The notes under the pieces are model-generated. The model was given only the letters and a program-made list of their open reading frames with translations, searched no databases and was not told the DNA's origin. From assembly GCF_021134715.1 (NCBI RefSeq), contig NC_060021.1:8588501-8652500 (forward strand): a stretch of DNA of 64,000 bases. Reading direction: 5' to 3'. The stretch is from Daphnia pulex (Eukaryota > Arthropoda > Branchiopoda > Diplostraca > Daphniidae). Shown piece after piece: positions 30,201-43,700 of the stretch (within the stretch, counting starts at the first letter, position 1; each line of letters begins with the position of its first letter). Position numbers and translations under genes: made by a program.

Positions 30201-32900
30201 GCAACTCCATATACACACACACCTTGATTCAACAACATCTTTAGTCCAGCCACCATCCAGACAAAGACCACATCTTAAGGTGAGTGTCCACACCAACATT
30301 ATTGTTTCATTTTCTTGGCTTATCTTGTTCTGTGTTTGGCCGAGTCGAACGTTTTTTGAGCCGTTGTGCGAGTTCACTCACCTGACGGAAAGCGTCCAAA
30401 AGAGGCTAGAAAGGGAGGGAAAGGTAGAAACAGTTTTTTAATGACTAGAAGAATAGCCTAAAGCCATCTTTCTCTTTCGGTTAGGTGTCATCCTTTTTTT
30501 CTCCATTCTTGGTAGCAATGTACACCCGTGTAAAACACTCTCAAAACGAGTGTTTAGTCGAGTCGATCGAAATGCTTTCATCATGTGTGCAGGTGCGTCA
30601 GTGACGCCAGGTGTGCAAATTCTCCAACGACCGACCCATCTAGTCCATTTTTAGTTTATTCAATGGGTATAGGAGGAGGTGGATGTTATGTCCTAGATTT
30701 CACGCAGGCCAGCAGCAGTGCAGCTCAGGGGAGGCCAATGAAAGTTTTCCTTTTGGTTATAGCACTGCGTGGAAAAGATATACCCGCGAGGCCATGGGAT
30801 CAACCCAACCGTGTTGCGTTTTCTATTTTCTTTCCTAGTTTGGTTTTGAAGAGTTTAAGTCGATGTTGCCCAACAACATCCATCGCCCACCGGAAGTGAT
30901 GATGTCTCTGGCGAATAATAAAAAAGAAGAATAAAGCTTTATTGTTCTTTTTTCCCCCATCCAAAGTTGCCAATCGAATTTGAACTTGGCTGCTTTTGTT
31001 TATATTATAAATAAAGTTTATCAAAGAAGAAGCCCTCTGTTGTGTATGTCAAGGTATTGTCCGTTGGGGATGCCGCGCCTGCGCGCCATCTTTTGTTTTT
31101 CAACTCTTGAAATGTTGAGTCTTTTGGAGGGCTTGAAATAATAAATCCCCAACCCTTTTTTTTTTGGTTAAATTTGAATAGAAGATTTATAACTCTCACT
31201 TTAATCAAGAGAGAGAGAGAGTTGGATAATTGACGTGGTGTTACGCATGTACCCGTATGGGCGTAGCCAAATATACTGTCTGGTTTTTTCACATGGAAAA
31301 CTCCTCCGCACATACACAGTGACAGTAACACACCCATTGTTTCTTTTTTTTTCAGTTTGTTTGGTTTGTCTTTTTATTGTGTTTTGTTTTATGGCGACTT
31401 TTATTACTCCTTTTTCGTTCCATCTACTAGTTGTACGGCAGTCGATGTTCGCATCGCTTGGCCAAATTTTGGCTTCGGTTCAGCCTCTCATCGGTTCCTG
31501 TCCAGCGATTTTCGATGTGAAATTTCCCTGCCTCTTTGAAAATGAAATTTTGTGGCAATTTTCTTTTGAAAATTGGTTTTCGCCATCTGACTTTGGAGGA
31601 TGGCCATTTCGTAATCACTCCCGCATTTCTCTCACGAGAGTCCCAAACACGGTTCCAGCTGATAGATCACGCTGAACGATTTCGTTTAAACGGGACATGC
31701 ATTTTTCCTCTCTTGCAATTCTTCCCCCCAGTTAACGGTAAATAACACAACGCAGCTGGTCAAATACCCCTCCGCCGAAAAACAAAACGAACCCACTTTT
31801 GTCCTTCTCTCGAGTCTTTTTTTGTTTTAATGACGTAAAAACGTAATACGAACCTCTGGCGCGTGTGTAAAATGGACGAGGTGTCACATGCGTATCGTCG
31901 TCAGACGCACGTGAATTCTCTCTCCCGTCTCAAATGATTTCCAGCCAAGGGTGACGGTTGCCCCGCGACTCATTTTCGCGATTTTGACTTTTGAAAAACA
32001 AACTCCCAAGGTCCCGTTTGCTTTAAGGTTTCTGCTTTCTCTTCTAGTCCTCGAAAAAGAACCTCTCAAGAGTCAAGGATAAAACCAGAAGCCTGGGATC
32101 CATATAGAATTGGACGTGGGTGTAATGGGGCGACATCACGAGATGTTCAACATTCACCGTTACTCGGTACATCACAAAATGTACTATATTAACTCTTATT
32201 CTCTTTTCCCTTTCCGTTTGGGCTGAAGGTGACATCTGGGAATTCATCCGCTGGATGAATCGAGCGTCACGTGAGCTTTAGCTGGGATTTTCCAAGAGTC
32301 AAAAGGCTCTATTATTATTATGATGATGATTATTATTATCACGCCGTCCAATCGTAATCCTCTGGCGTCCTGTTGGGCTTGATTAACTTTGTCGCCGTTG
32401 CCGAATCGACTACGCCTTTTTTCTTCTTCTTCTTTCCTCTCAGAGGATAAGAAAAGAAGTACATTTCTTTTCATACCAGATAAAATACGCGATAATACTG
32501 TTCTTCTTTTGTTCGTACAACTTTTTGTGATGTTCGCTCGACTGTATCCGGTTAGTAACGGTAACAATCTCTCCGCATTCACGTCGATTCCGCTTTTATC
32601 AAGTGTATGATCGCGATCAAGTTCACGTACCCCGCCAGAGTCGAGTCGATGAAGATTCGGGTTATTTGACTGAATAGAATATAACGAGTTGTGTCCTCGA
32701 GATGGAACTTGTTATATGTACAACTCCACCGAATCCAGGTTTGGCTTTTTGAAACGAAATTTTTTCCAAACGGGATTGGGGTAAGAGCGTGTATAAGGCA
32801 CCGCACTCACGAAACGAAAGACAAAAACAAACAAATGTGGGCGACGGGAGGAAACCAGAGTGTCGGGTCACTGGGGCGTTTCATCCTTGAAACCTATATA

Positions 32901-32924
32901 TCGTTCGTTCGTTCGTTCGTTCGT
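32901..32924. repeat. (TTCG)n microsatellite
   Basis: About six tandem TTCG units; a second short TTCG run occurs near 35,612-35,633. Confidence 0.85.
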
Positions 32925-35526
32925 GTGCATTGCACACCAATTCCCCCCCAGCTGACGCAGCAGTTCAGCTTTTCCCCCACACACATTTTGTTGGGTCGGA
33001 AAATAGAAAACCTCGAAAAAATCGACTAAAATAACATTGCGAGAAATTGCCTGCGCAACACTTTTTTAAAACATACATGGCCTGTAGCCTTAAGGAGAAA
33101 AAAAAAACTCTGCTCCGGAATCGATCCGGCCATCTTTCTCTTATTTTTGAAAGCTAGATATATATTATTGTTTTCCTTTCTTTCTTTTCTTTTTACTGCC
33201 AAACTCTATATCTCTCTCCCTCTGTATGTTTGTGTGTGTGTGGACTTGAAAGCTCCTTTGATGGATCCTCTTCGTACCAGTCAGCCAATAAAGGACTAGG
33301 GCGGCGGAGGGGGGTAAGCAGTAATAGCAACAACGGGCATCCACTATGCACACGTCAAAAGTTAAGAGGAGAGAGAGATGTGCAAGTTTTGGATGGAAAA
33401 ACGCTTTTATTATTATTTTTTTTCGCCCACAGTATTCTATTCGGAATTGCACTCTCCAGCCATTTCCAAGTTTTGTGTTTCGGAGGCGGTCCTTCCGCTC
33501 GGACGACTCTTTATCTGCCACACAGAGTATATACACACACACAACTATAAGATCATAGTTACTAATGGCTTTTCTCCTCAGTCAAAATTTCTTTCGTCCG
33601 AAAATCTTTTCTACGTCACATTTGCGATTTTCCTTGTTATTACACGATAATTGTCGCGTGTTTGACGCAGTAGATTTGTTGCAGGTTTTGTTTTTTTTTG
33701 TTTCAGTCTTCTCCCTGAAGGTATAGATGCGTAATCGTTAACTGCGAAATGAATTGCCTGAATGACAGCGCTGGGGGGTTCTGTTTTTTGTTTCCCGTCC
33801 TGATCCGCATTCCCTGGCGTCCAGTCCTTGTCAAAGAGAAGAAGAGAAAATCGATTGCAAAGACTTTTCTCTCTCTTTCTCTCTATACCCTTGGCTGGCT
33901 TTTACCATAGAAAGACACTAGTGATTATCTGAAAGCTTCTTCTTGCACTCTTTTCCCTTCCTCCTCCCCTCCCAGAGGATTGTATTTTCTTCGTCAGACG
34001 GAGAAGAAGAAGAATCCCTCAAAAAGCCGTCATTAACTCGTGACCAAGCGCAAAAAAAAGGAAAAAACTGGGAAAAGGAGCGAAAATAACAAACCATAAA
34101 CATTATGTGGAATTTAGAAGAGAACGTATGTCTTTCTCATTTTCTTTTTTTTTTGGGGGGGGGGCCAGAAAGTCATCAACTTGTCAGAGAGGCTGTGGCT
34201 AGCTAGCCTACCTCCTGATTGCTCTTTGATGATGATTCTACCAGGCGAACTTGCACAGTCTTCTTCTCTAATCATTAATTTCCCTTGGCTTCGTCTTGGT
34301 TCACCCCCCTTGGTAATTCTTCTTCTTCGTTTTTTTCTTTCAGACCAATTTTCTTTAAAACTCCTTTCACTCTGGATGTTATTTACTTAATTCGCTCCCA
34401 TCAAGAGCAGAGTTGATTGAACGCTAAAAGCGTCGACGATTTGGGCGATGTGAAGCGGAACTTCTGGGAATCAATTCCAATCGCCTCTGATTGAATGCAA
34501 GTGTTCTGGTAAACAATGTCGACAAATGGCGTAAAAGCCAAACAATACAAACAGGGAAAAAATAAGATACAGTAGAAGTAACTTGATTCCATTTAAAATC
34601 AGTTCTCCTTCAAAGAGGAAAAACCAATACGTTTTTATCATCCAACATCTCGATACAAAATGTTGCCGCGTTACGATCATAACGGAGGAGGGCTGAAACT
34701 CTGGTTAATGTTCCAGGAAAGCAAAAAAAAAAAACTCGTTTGTTGACACCCGGAAAACGGCAGGGGAAAAAAATAACATTTTTTTTTTTTTTTTTTGAAC
34801 GCGCTGACGTCGTTGGCACGTCATCCGCACAGCTACTACCGGGTGCGGTCGTCGACACACCCGAAAAATCGATTAAGAGTTAATAATATAGAAATGTATT
34901 TTATTTTTTCCCTAGCTGCGTGTGAGTCAATTTCCCCCCGCACATTTGTGTCGTGAATTTTCATCAAACGTCCGGGTCAGACAGGATCCGGCGTGAAAAG
35001 GGTTATTGTCCGCGCTCCGGGTGTAAATACGACACATTACAGATGTGATATATTCCTCGCAAGGATAAAATATAAAATATAGTAAAAAAAGGAAGAAGGG
35101 GGAGAAGAAAAAGGCCAATAGTTTATGACGTGAGTCGTGAATTTTTGCATCATCCTCACACAACAACAAAAGGAGGAAAAATGGGGGGAAAAAAAGAGGA
35201 CGACCAAAATGTTTATGTACTTGATAGCCTCCCATTGTGGAGCCATCGGGCGCATTTATGGGCGGGATTTTATATATTATCTACCGGAGTTTATTTTTTC
35301 TTTTACATCTTTTCTTGTTGTTCATGTGTGTGTGTGTGGGTAAAATAATTCCTGTCGTATTTTTTTCAAATCTACGACGGCCATATTTTTGCGAGCCATT
35401 TTTCCGACTGGTACTATTTTGTTTTATTCGTTTATTTCTTTTATAAATCATCATTTGTCCTCAATTATTAGGACTTGTCCTCAATCGATGTTTTCATCAT
35501 CAGTTTTTCTCAAAAAGGACACGCGT

Positions 35527-35547
35527 GATGATGATGATGATGATGAT
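35527..35547. repeat. (GAT)n microsatellite
   Basis: Seven consecutive GAT units. Confidence 0.85.
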
Positions 35548-38521
35548 ATCAACCCTTTTTCTGCTGAGCTCCCAACAAACACGTGCGTCTGTCGAAATGG
35601 GCATTTGACGTTCGTTCATTCGTTCGTTCGTTGTTGGGAAAACATTTCCCAACAAATAGCCTGCGCATTTCCTTCGAGCTGCTAGGGATGTTTGCGGTGC
35701 CCACACAAGGACGGCCCCGTATTTTTTAATGGCTGATGGATGCGCGGCACCGATTCGCTTTGCTGTTTGTCGTCTCCTCTCTGTTTGAATGCCTCTTCTG
35801 CCAAGTAATAAACGATCGAGCGGCCCAGCAAGTGCGGCTGTTTCGAGTAGGGGCCAGGCCGCGGGACTCCCTTCATCACCGATTGTGTCATGGTCGTCCG
35901 GCGCTTGCAATGTCTGCCATTCGGGAGAATATTTTTCTTTTTGTTTTTGGCGTGAAATGGCCATGACCGGAGGCATGTCCTTTGATTATATAGGCTCCTC
36001 TAGCACAACGAAGAAAAAAGGGGACGCCGACTTTTGGTTTTTTGAATTCGTTTGCACTCAAGTGGATCGAATGAGGTCCATGTCCTGTGCGTTTTTTTCT
36101 TTTTTCTTTCCTGCGTGCCGTCTGTTCCAGCATTTTTCTTGTTCATTTTGTAGAATCGACGATAGCAGCAGCAGCTGAGAATGTTTCCGAGAGTTTCCGT
36201 CCGCGGTCAAGGAAGGAGGATGCAATTAGCATTTAGATTTTATACGCACACACTGAGGATAGGCTTGGAGAAATTGCGTGATAGCACACGCGACACAATT
36301 TTCCCCGACCGCCTGTTTTTTCTTCTTCTTTCTGTTTCGTTTGCAATTCAAATTGCACAGGAACTTTGGCACTGGGCACGGGGAAATGTGTATCAAAAGG
36401 GAAAGGAAGCCCAGCAATTTCTGAGGGGAGAGACGTGTGAAAGTTGCCAAACGGCTTTCTCTCAGCCCAGAGAAAAAAGAGACTGTTGTTGGGGGTGAAA
36501 GGTTGTCATCATCATCGTCGGGTAAGTAGTCGCCAGAAGTGAAGAATGGCGCGCAACTAGTGAAAGGTTTGGTTTAAAAAAAAAATATTAGTTTCTCGCA
36601 ATAGAAACTTTTTTTGAAGAAAAATCAAATGAATCTTTTTTTTTCTCCCTTCACAAGCTCCTCCTTCTCTCACGGCCAGCCAGGAGGCACCGGCCCACTC
36701 GCCTAGGGGCTTCTGCCATTTAATTCGTTACGTTGGTCTTATATATATATATATACGATGTTGGTTCGAGACTGGATGTAGTCTTTGAGTCGTTGCACTT
36801 GGTTCGATGAACGGGAACTCCACCAATCTTCTTTTTTTGTGTGTTGTCTTCTTCTTCTTGTACCGGAATAACACGTTGAGTTTGCTCGTGAACGGTCCTC
36901 AGTCGCTATCGTTGCAGCTCGCCGAACAGTTGTGTTGTCTCTGACTGGTTATTTTGTTTCTTGGCAACAAAGTGTTTTCTTGGTAAAAGCCAATGCAAAT
37001 TTGATTGGAAACGTAAACAATCAATCATCGAAACACTATGGTGATTCAAAAGTTATGGATTTACAAGGCCGTTCAGAAAATTCCACCATCGCCAAACTGG
37101 TAAAGCGAAAAAACAAATTTTCTATTTTTTGGTTTTGCGTGGTGGTGTCTTGTTTTTTGCTCCTCATCTTCTTTTCGTGTCAGGGTGAAGTGAACCGCTT
37201 TCCCACACGCCAAAAACAATCCCGATAATGTTTTGGCCATTGAATCCCCGTTGGTCCTTTTTTTATTTGAGCCTAGTACTTGTGTTACTGAGTAACACAG
37301 GCAAGAAAAGAGACGGGCGATTCATCGACTGCATCATTCATACGCACAGTCCCATCACCAGAGTGGAAGGGGGGGGGATACGCGTGACGTGATGGATGAT
37401 GTCGAATCAGTGCGTCGTGAATGATGAACGAAGCCGATCAGTTGAATGGGTTTGCTCTTCTCATTTATTACGTTAGATAAAGGAGAGAGATTACTACAAG
37501 GGGGTTGGGAGTTGGGTTCGTTTTTTCTTCTCCTGGTGAAAGGAAAAAAGGTCAAATGAGAAATCACGGGAGAATCGGTGAATAACGACGCGTCGAGAGA
37601 TCCCGAAAACGATCGTGACCATTACTTTAATACTTGTTTTTGGGAAAGATTTCTGTTTTGGGATTATAACATTTTGCGGAGCTGGTAGATATACTAAACA
37701 AGGGCTCGTGTTAGCCCGGCCGACGCCCTAATCCCTTTGATGGGCCCCTTGAGGGAAAGCGTGCAAAAATAACGTTTACCGATGGATGGGAGTACAAGTA
37801 GTAGTAGCAGCAGCAGCAGCTCCCACTCGCAGTGCGTGTTAAACTTTTGCTTCGCTCTCTCTCTCTCTTTTTCTATATTTTTATTTTTAAATTTAGATCG
37901 TCCATTAAAAGAGTCGAACGTTTTCGGCTGTTTCTTGTTGTTGTTGTTGCCAAATTTTATCGAGTCGTCGACGGAAAGAAAAAGAAATAAGAACGAATCG
38001 GCAATAAAAACAAATTTCGTTCATTGTTGTCCTGAATGAGAGGGAAAGGGGGGCTCCCATTCTCGCGGTACTACACCCGCTCAAAAAAACACGCCGAAAA
38101 TGTGACCTTCCTTTTGGGCGAAAAATATAGTGCCATGAACGAGAGAAAATTCTTGACATTTTTTTGTACAGCTCGCCGTTATATTTCTAGTACTAATAAA
38201 AGAATTAAATGTTATAGACTGACAGATGGATGTAGTCGGAAGAATGTAAGGGCCAGCTTCTATTGAATTTCTGAAACAATGAAAACAAAAACAACAAAAA
38301 TACGTATCTAGTAGATATCACGATCGATCCTTTTGATTATAAAGGCCACGACGACAACTTTCTCCTTTCGATTTTTCTAAAATAGACACACGTGACTCGT
38401 CTATTCCTTCATTAAAAATCGAAAAAGAAATATGTATGATGTCGATTATTCTTTATCCTGTCGGTTTCAATTATTTATTCCATTTTCGGGAGTCATTTCC
38501 GTTGGTTTCGATGGACAAATC

Positions 38522-38566
38522 AAATGTCTGACCGACTGCCCCGCTAGTCGGTCGTGACAGACATTT
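38522..38566. repeat. Stem-loop, pre-miRNA-like
   Basis: AAATGTCTG plus ACCGACT (38522-38537) pairs with AGTCGGT (38546-38552) and CAGACATTT (38558-38566). That is 16 pairs with an 8-base loop and a 5-base bulge on the 3' side. Flanking bases (GAC and CAA upstream, TTG and GTC downstream) extend the pairing with mismatches to about 65 bases. The arms do not match a miRNA I remember. Confidence 0.5.
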
Positions 38567-40743
38567 CTTTGATGTCATTCCGGTTTTCCAGGTAGTTTTT
38601 CTATTGAAAATGTTCGGTCACTGGGCTATTGGGGTGGAATTCCACAGACTGGGGATACAAAAAATTCCAGTTTTTTCTCCTCAATGCTATTGAATTTCTT
38701 ATGAAATTTCATTTGAAATTCCCGGTAGTTGTAGGACGTTAAGGGAGGCCGAATCGATCTCAAAGTTCTTTTTTAACAGTCGAGTTTTATGTTTATGGTG
38801 ATCCTTAAGAGGAAACTCGAGTTGCTTATTTTCCATCAACGTCTCTACGTTTGTATTCAATGAAAAGGAGAGAAATCTCGTGTGCAATCTCGAATTGGAA
38901 TGGATGCGGGGAAACTTGATTACGTTTGACAAGTCCCGACAGTGAATTGAGCGAGTTTCCCCAGTCTTCCCGGTAAAGTATTGATTCTTAGCGGCTAGTG
39001 AGTTTGACACACAGCAAAGAGGAACAGCAGCACCCAAGAAAGAAAAGTACGGGGAAAACTAGTACCGTACGCCCAAGTTTGTGCTGAATCAGAAGATGAA
39101 TTTCAATGAAGCCGCGCCATTTGCATATAGTCTTGGAAAAGTTTCTGCTTCTCTCCTCCTCCCTCCCCAGTAGAATTCTACTCATTACACCACCAAAGGC
39201 AAAAGTCTAGAGACTTTTTTTTTCTTCTCTGGAAAAATTCACCAAAATGAACTTTCGTACCGCCGGTCACGCCATCGTCGGTTGTCTGCTCCCCTCATTC
39301 CCCCTTTTTTTTTCTTCCTTTGTGTCTCCGTGACTTTGTGCGTTGGTTCTCTCGGTCGTCCGTTTTGCTCGAAATGTTTCTTCACCCAAGAAAAAAACAG
39401 ACGAAAAGTTTAAAAGTGTCGGGTGAAATGTTTTTTGTTTCTGCGACTCCTCCTCCTGTGCCGCCACCGGAGCGTGATGTCGCACCGCACTCCAATTAGT
39501 CGCCTATTTAAAAAGAAAAAAAAAAACCACGCCTGTGAATCTTCTTCTTTCTAGATGTTGCGTCTTCCCAGGAGAAGAAAATACATAAAAAATCACGGCC
39601 TGGATTTAAAAACAAAAAGAAACACAGGAGAAGGATCTCCTTGTTATTTTAAAATTTATTTCGTTCGTTTCTCTTGATGTTATCGTGATAAATACTATAT
39701 TTCATGACAATCTGGCAATCTGGCATCTCACTCGAGCGCGCTAAGCAAAAAGAGTCTGAGCAACATTTCTGTTTTTCTTTTCTCTTTTTCAAACGCAAGT
39801 AGTATATCTAGCAGCAGCACAGTACGTCGACGTGTAGGACGACCGAGTACTTGAGAAGGGGGGAGGGAAGCCAGGATCGATATGCCCCACTTGTGCGTTG
39901 CGTTTCGGGACAAATCATCGGGACGAATGGATCCAACACACACAGAGAGAGTAGGAGAAACGACGGCGCCTGGCGAATAAGAGCTGAGAAAGACGACGGC
40001 TGCCTCTAGTTGCTATCGTCCATGTCCATTGCATTTGGCGTCGCCTTTATCCTCTTATCCCCGATTTTCTCCGACGAGGCAGTCGACAACTGGATGAGAC
40101 ATTCCTCCCGCGACACGAGGCGTCGTGCAGTTTACCGTTTGCCGTAGCCCCCCACCGACGACGACGTCTCGATATTGGCGAAATACCAATCAAAAGTTTA
40201 TCGGGGCTGCTCATCGATCGCTATCCCGGCGACCAACCGACGACGTCAACGATATTGGCATTTACATTTCTTTCCGGGATTTATGACCCAGAGTTCTTTT
40301 GGGTGGAATTTATTAAAAACGGGTGGAAATGACGGTAGGTCACGATGGGAAAATCCGGTCGGGACAACAACCGGTGTATGCACACAAACAACACGGACCA
40401 TCCCGAGAGGGGGTAGTACCTACTAGCTAAGAAGAGCCCAATTATAATTAGCTGGCTGCTGCACCCTATGCATAGCATTAATTAGAAATGCCGACGATCA
40501 ATAATTATGCCCAAAAAGAAAAAAACATTTTTCCTTAAATAGTTGTCAGTTTGTTTTTTAAAAAACCCCGCCTTTATTCTTTTAAAAATATTTTTTAAAA
40601 TGTCCAAATTGAATGTTTTGCCGTTGGATGATGAGCCATATCGATTGATGATTTATTTATTTAATTTTTATTTCTGATTTGGTCTTCTCAGTAGGAATTC
40701 TGGCGATGACGTCGGATTGGGAACGGTTCACAGGCCGGTGTTG

Positions 40744-43700
40744 ATGGCCCTGGAGGAAGAAGTCACTGAAGACGGAATGGCTTCCACTTCGTCTCTGACC
40801 AGTTCAGTCCAGTCACCTCTCAAAGCGATCGCTTCTGCCGTCTTTTCATCATCTGCTCCGTCATCTTCGTCGACTCAGCACGTCAATGGAAGTTCGACAA
40901 TGACGACGACGCCCAAGCCCGTCAAGAAGGACATCTACCGGGGAGACTGCCAGGTTGACGATGCCGGGCGCGGCGGGCAAAGCGCCGCTGAAACGGTATG
41001 AATGAATGAAATCGCCAAAACCAACATCGTTTTTTAAAAAATCCAATGAATGCTAATTTTATTATTATGATAATACGCCGCCCTGATAGCAGTCGTGAAT
41101 ACCAGTAAGGAACAGGGAAGGAAGGAATGGGGTTGAAAACGTGACTATAGTTTCGCTCGGCCGCGCCCCGCTATGTATCGAATCCATTTGATAGTTGGAC
41201 ATTCTGGAACGGACGTTTTTTTTTCTATCCATAAACGGGAAAGAAAGAAAAGAAGAAGAAGAAACAAAATAATGGTTGAAATCCGTTGCGTATGGGAAAC
41301 GTTACAAAAGATTTACGACGATAAGGTTGAAAAGGTACAAAGAAAACACACGACTCTCCCACCTTTACCTGAATTGCCCGAGCTCCCTGGGAAACGAACT
41401 TTTCTTTGCGAGAAAACAACTGGAGAACTAGTAACACAATGATTCATCAAATTGTTAACAGTGATAGAAAGAAAAAGAAAAGAAGCCCTTCCATCTTAGA
41501 TCCTTGAGAACAAACGACCAAGTGAACTGACATTCCAACCGGGTTGAACATGAGCAAAAACACGACAACCAGTTCAGACCAACTCGTCTGTGGTTCTCAA
41601 TCACACGGCCCTCGTTCACGACGAGAAATCCCGTTGCAATCATTCGTGTATAATCATTCTCCCTGGTTTTCTTTTTAAACGTCTCGTTTATTTTCGCTTC
41701 TGGGTTTCTAACGAGACTTGATATTAGTACAACAACAACGGTCGGTCGAATAAAAAAGGGGGGGCCATGTGGGCATTCTCCTTCTGCTTGTTTGCGGCCG
41801 GCAAAAAGCCGCTGGCCGCTCGAGTTTATTTTTACATCCTTTTGTGAAGCGGCGTAAATAAAAGACCTACCGCGGCCATCTTCTAGTTGTAGCCATTCAA
41901 CACGACGCCAGGACTCGCATAAAATCTCATCGCCCGTCCATTGACCCCCACCAAGTAAAATGACATTTTCTGGGCGGAGAAAATAATATGAAAGATGGGT
42001 TTTGGTTTCAGACTGGGCGGGATGACACAATCGGGAAAGAATCAGGTGTGTGTGTTTCCCGCTGCGTTCTACCTCCCACAAGACACACAGGGGCTCGGCT
42101 CTTTTCTTTGTTGGTTGTTGAACACGGAATTTACGAGGAAATTTTTCTCTTTTCCAAAAAGAAGATCGTCAACAGTTGTCTAATAACCACACCGGGATGG
42201 CCCGCGGAGAGGACAAACAATTGAGTTATATTATTATCATATCGTCGAAACGCTATTACGTGTATGGCCGTGTCGAAGTCTTGGAAGAAAGAAAATTCCA
42301 ATAGTTTCGGTTGGCTTGGCTTTTTATCTTGAAAATGACGTGAGAGAATAGGAGGAGAAGATTACGACCGATCGCTCACTGGGCTATAAGGTGCGGTCGC
42401 GTTATTATTACGGTTTCTGGAGCACCGCACGTTTGGGCTTTGGTGTCATCGACATCCAGCGCTCGCGCGGTTTCGTTTCACTCACAGCGGTTACGTGATG
42501 ATGGGAGTCTTATAACTGAAATAATAATATTTCTTTTTTCATTTAATATTCTTTCCTTTGTCTTGTTGGAAATATTCCCGTTTTTTGCAGGTGAAATTCG
42601 GTGGCTCCCGCCCTTGCAGTCTGCCGTGCTCGTTGAACAACAACAACAACAACAACGGCATCAATGGATTCTACAGTCCGTCATCACCCGAGACGCCGGC
42701 CGCTCTTCCAGACGAAGAAGCCGCTCTTCTGGCTAAATTGGAGGAGGCCAATAGGTAAGGACTAACTAAGGAGCCCATCACAGGACGTGAGCTGCTAGCG
42801 GCAGGGGCGTGTACACCATTATTAAGTGCGCATGATCTTAATTAGCTTTAACGACTTTTTTTTCACTTGGCATGACGTCGGCCATGTCAATCAGCGGTAA
42901 GGTCGTCGGAATATAAGAAAAGAATCTCATCATCACTTCGTTTACTTGTGAAACGGGGGGAAATGCAACGACGGGAAAAAGGAAAACCCAGAACCAGAAC
43001 GGGGGAAAATAAGTTAATTATCATTTCGGTTGAACGGGGTCGTTAGATTTATCTTTAACAATAGGAGAAACCTCCCATCCAACCGCACACGACGGGTCCT
43101 CCTTTGATGGCGCTCGTCGTTGGTGATTTGTGATGCGTTGATTCGTTTGTTCCGATTTCCATCATCAAGTTCTCTCAATTAAATGACGTTGCCGGCGTGA
43201 CGCGGGACCAGCCGCACAACACGCCATTACAAATGTCTCACGGGGTCCGTACGATTTGTGTCGATTCAATTTTGTTTCATTTTTTTGATTTCTCGTGCGA
43301 CAGATTTTTGGGGCGCGATCATTATTAAACGTGCGATCTCAATTTCCATTAGGAGCCGAAATGAAACGCACATTCCACATATTGTCTCTTTTTCCTTCGG
43401 GTGTGAGATGGTTGGGGGTAGTGACAAAAACAATCACCGCAGCGCACAAAGTTCTCCCAACGAGGAAGAAGAAATTCCAGAGATACTTTGGCTCGACTCT
43501 CTTTCTCTCTCTTGTTAACGTTGCCAAGTTAACGTTAACGTCCCTTTTTTTTTCGCTGATGATGATGATGATCTTTTTTGTTGTTCTGTGTCTCTCTTGA
43601 GAGAGTCTGCCGAGATTTTTTTCCTTGAAAAACACACACACAAGCGGGAGGGGAAGAATGTTCGCTCCTGATTGGTTGGGACCTCGCCCGAACCAGTGGC

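Larger units (their letters stand above)
27251..40691. other. 13-kb gene-poor region between divergent Abl and EVI5
   Basis: No exon could be recognised. It must contain the Abl promoter (minus) and the upstream exon(s) and promoter of EVI5 (plus). Several TATATA tracts occur (28,477-28,486, 36741-36755). Microsatellites include (TTCG)n at 32901-32924 and (GAT)n at 35527-35547. A strong hairpin is listed separately at 38,522. Reading frames of 100-160 codons here (31,235; 35,500 minus; 34,927 minus) have no family resemblance and simple-sequence composition. Confidence 0.5.

Noticed and set aside
31235-31675. 146-codon plus-strand frame in the gene-poor region
   Set aside because: Phe/Leu/Ser-rich composition expected of T-rich DNA, no family resemblance, no supporting splice sites.
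32244-32582. 112-codon minus-strand frame with an isoleucine run
   Set aside because: The isoleucines come from an ATT/ATG repeat; otherwise without support.
35500-35976. 158-codon minus-strand frame
   Set aside because: Ends in isoleucine runs from the (GAT)n microsatellite; no recognisable domain.
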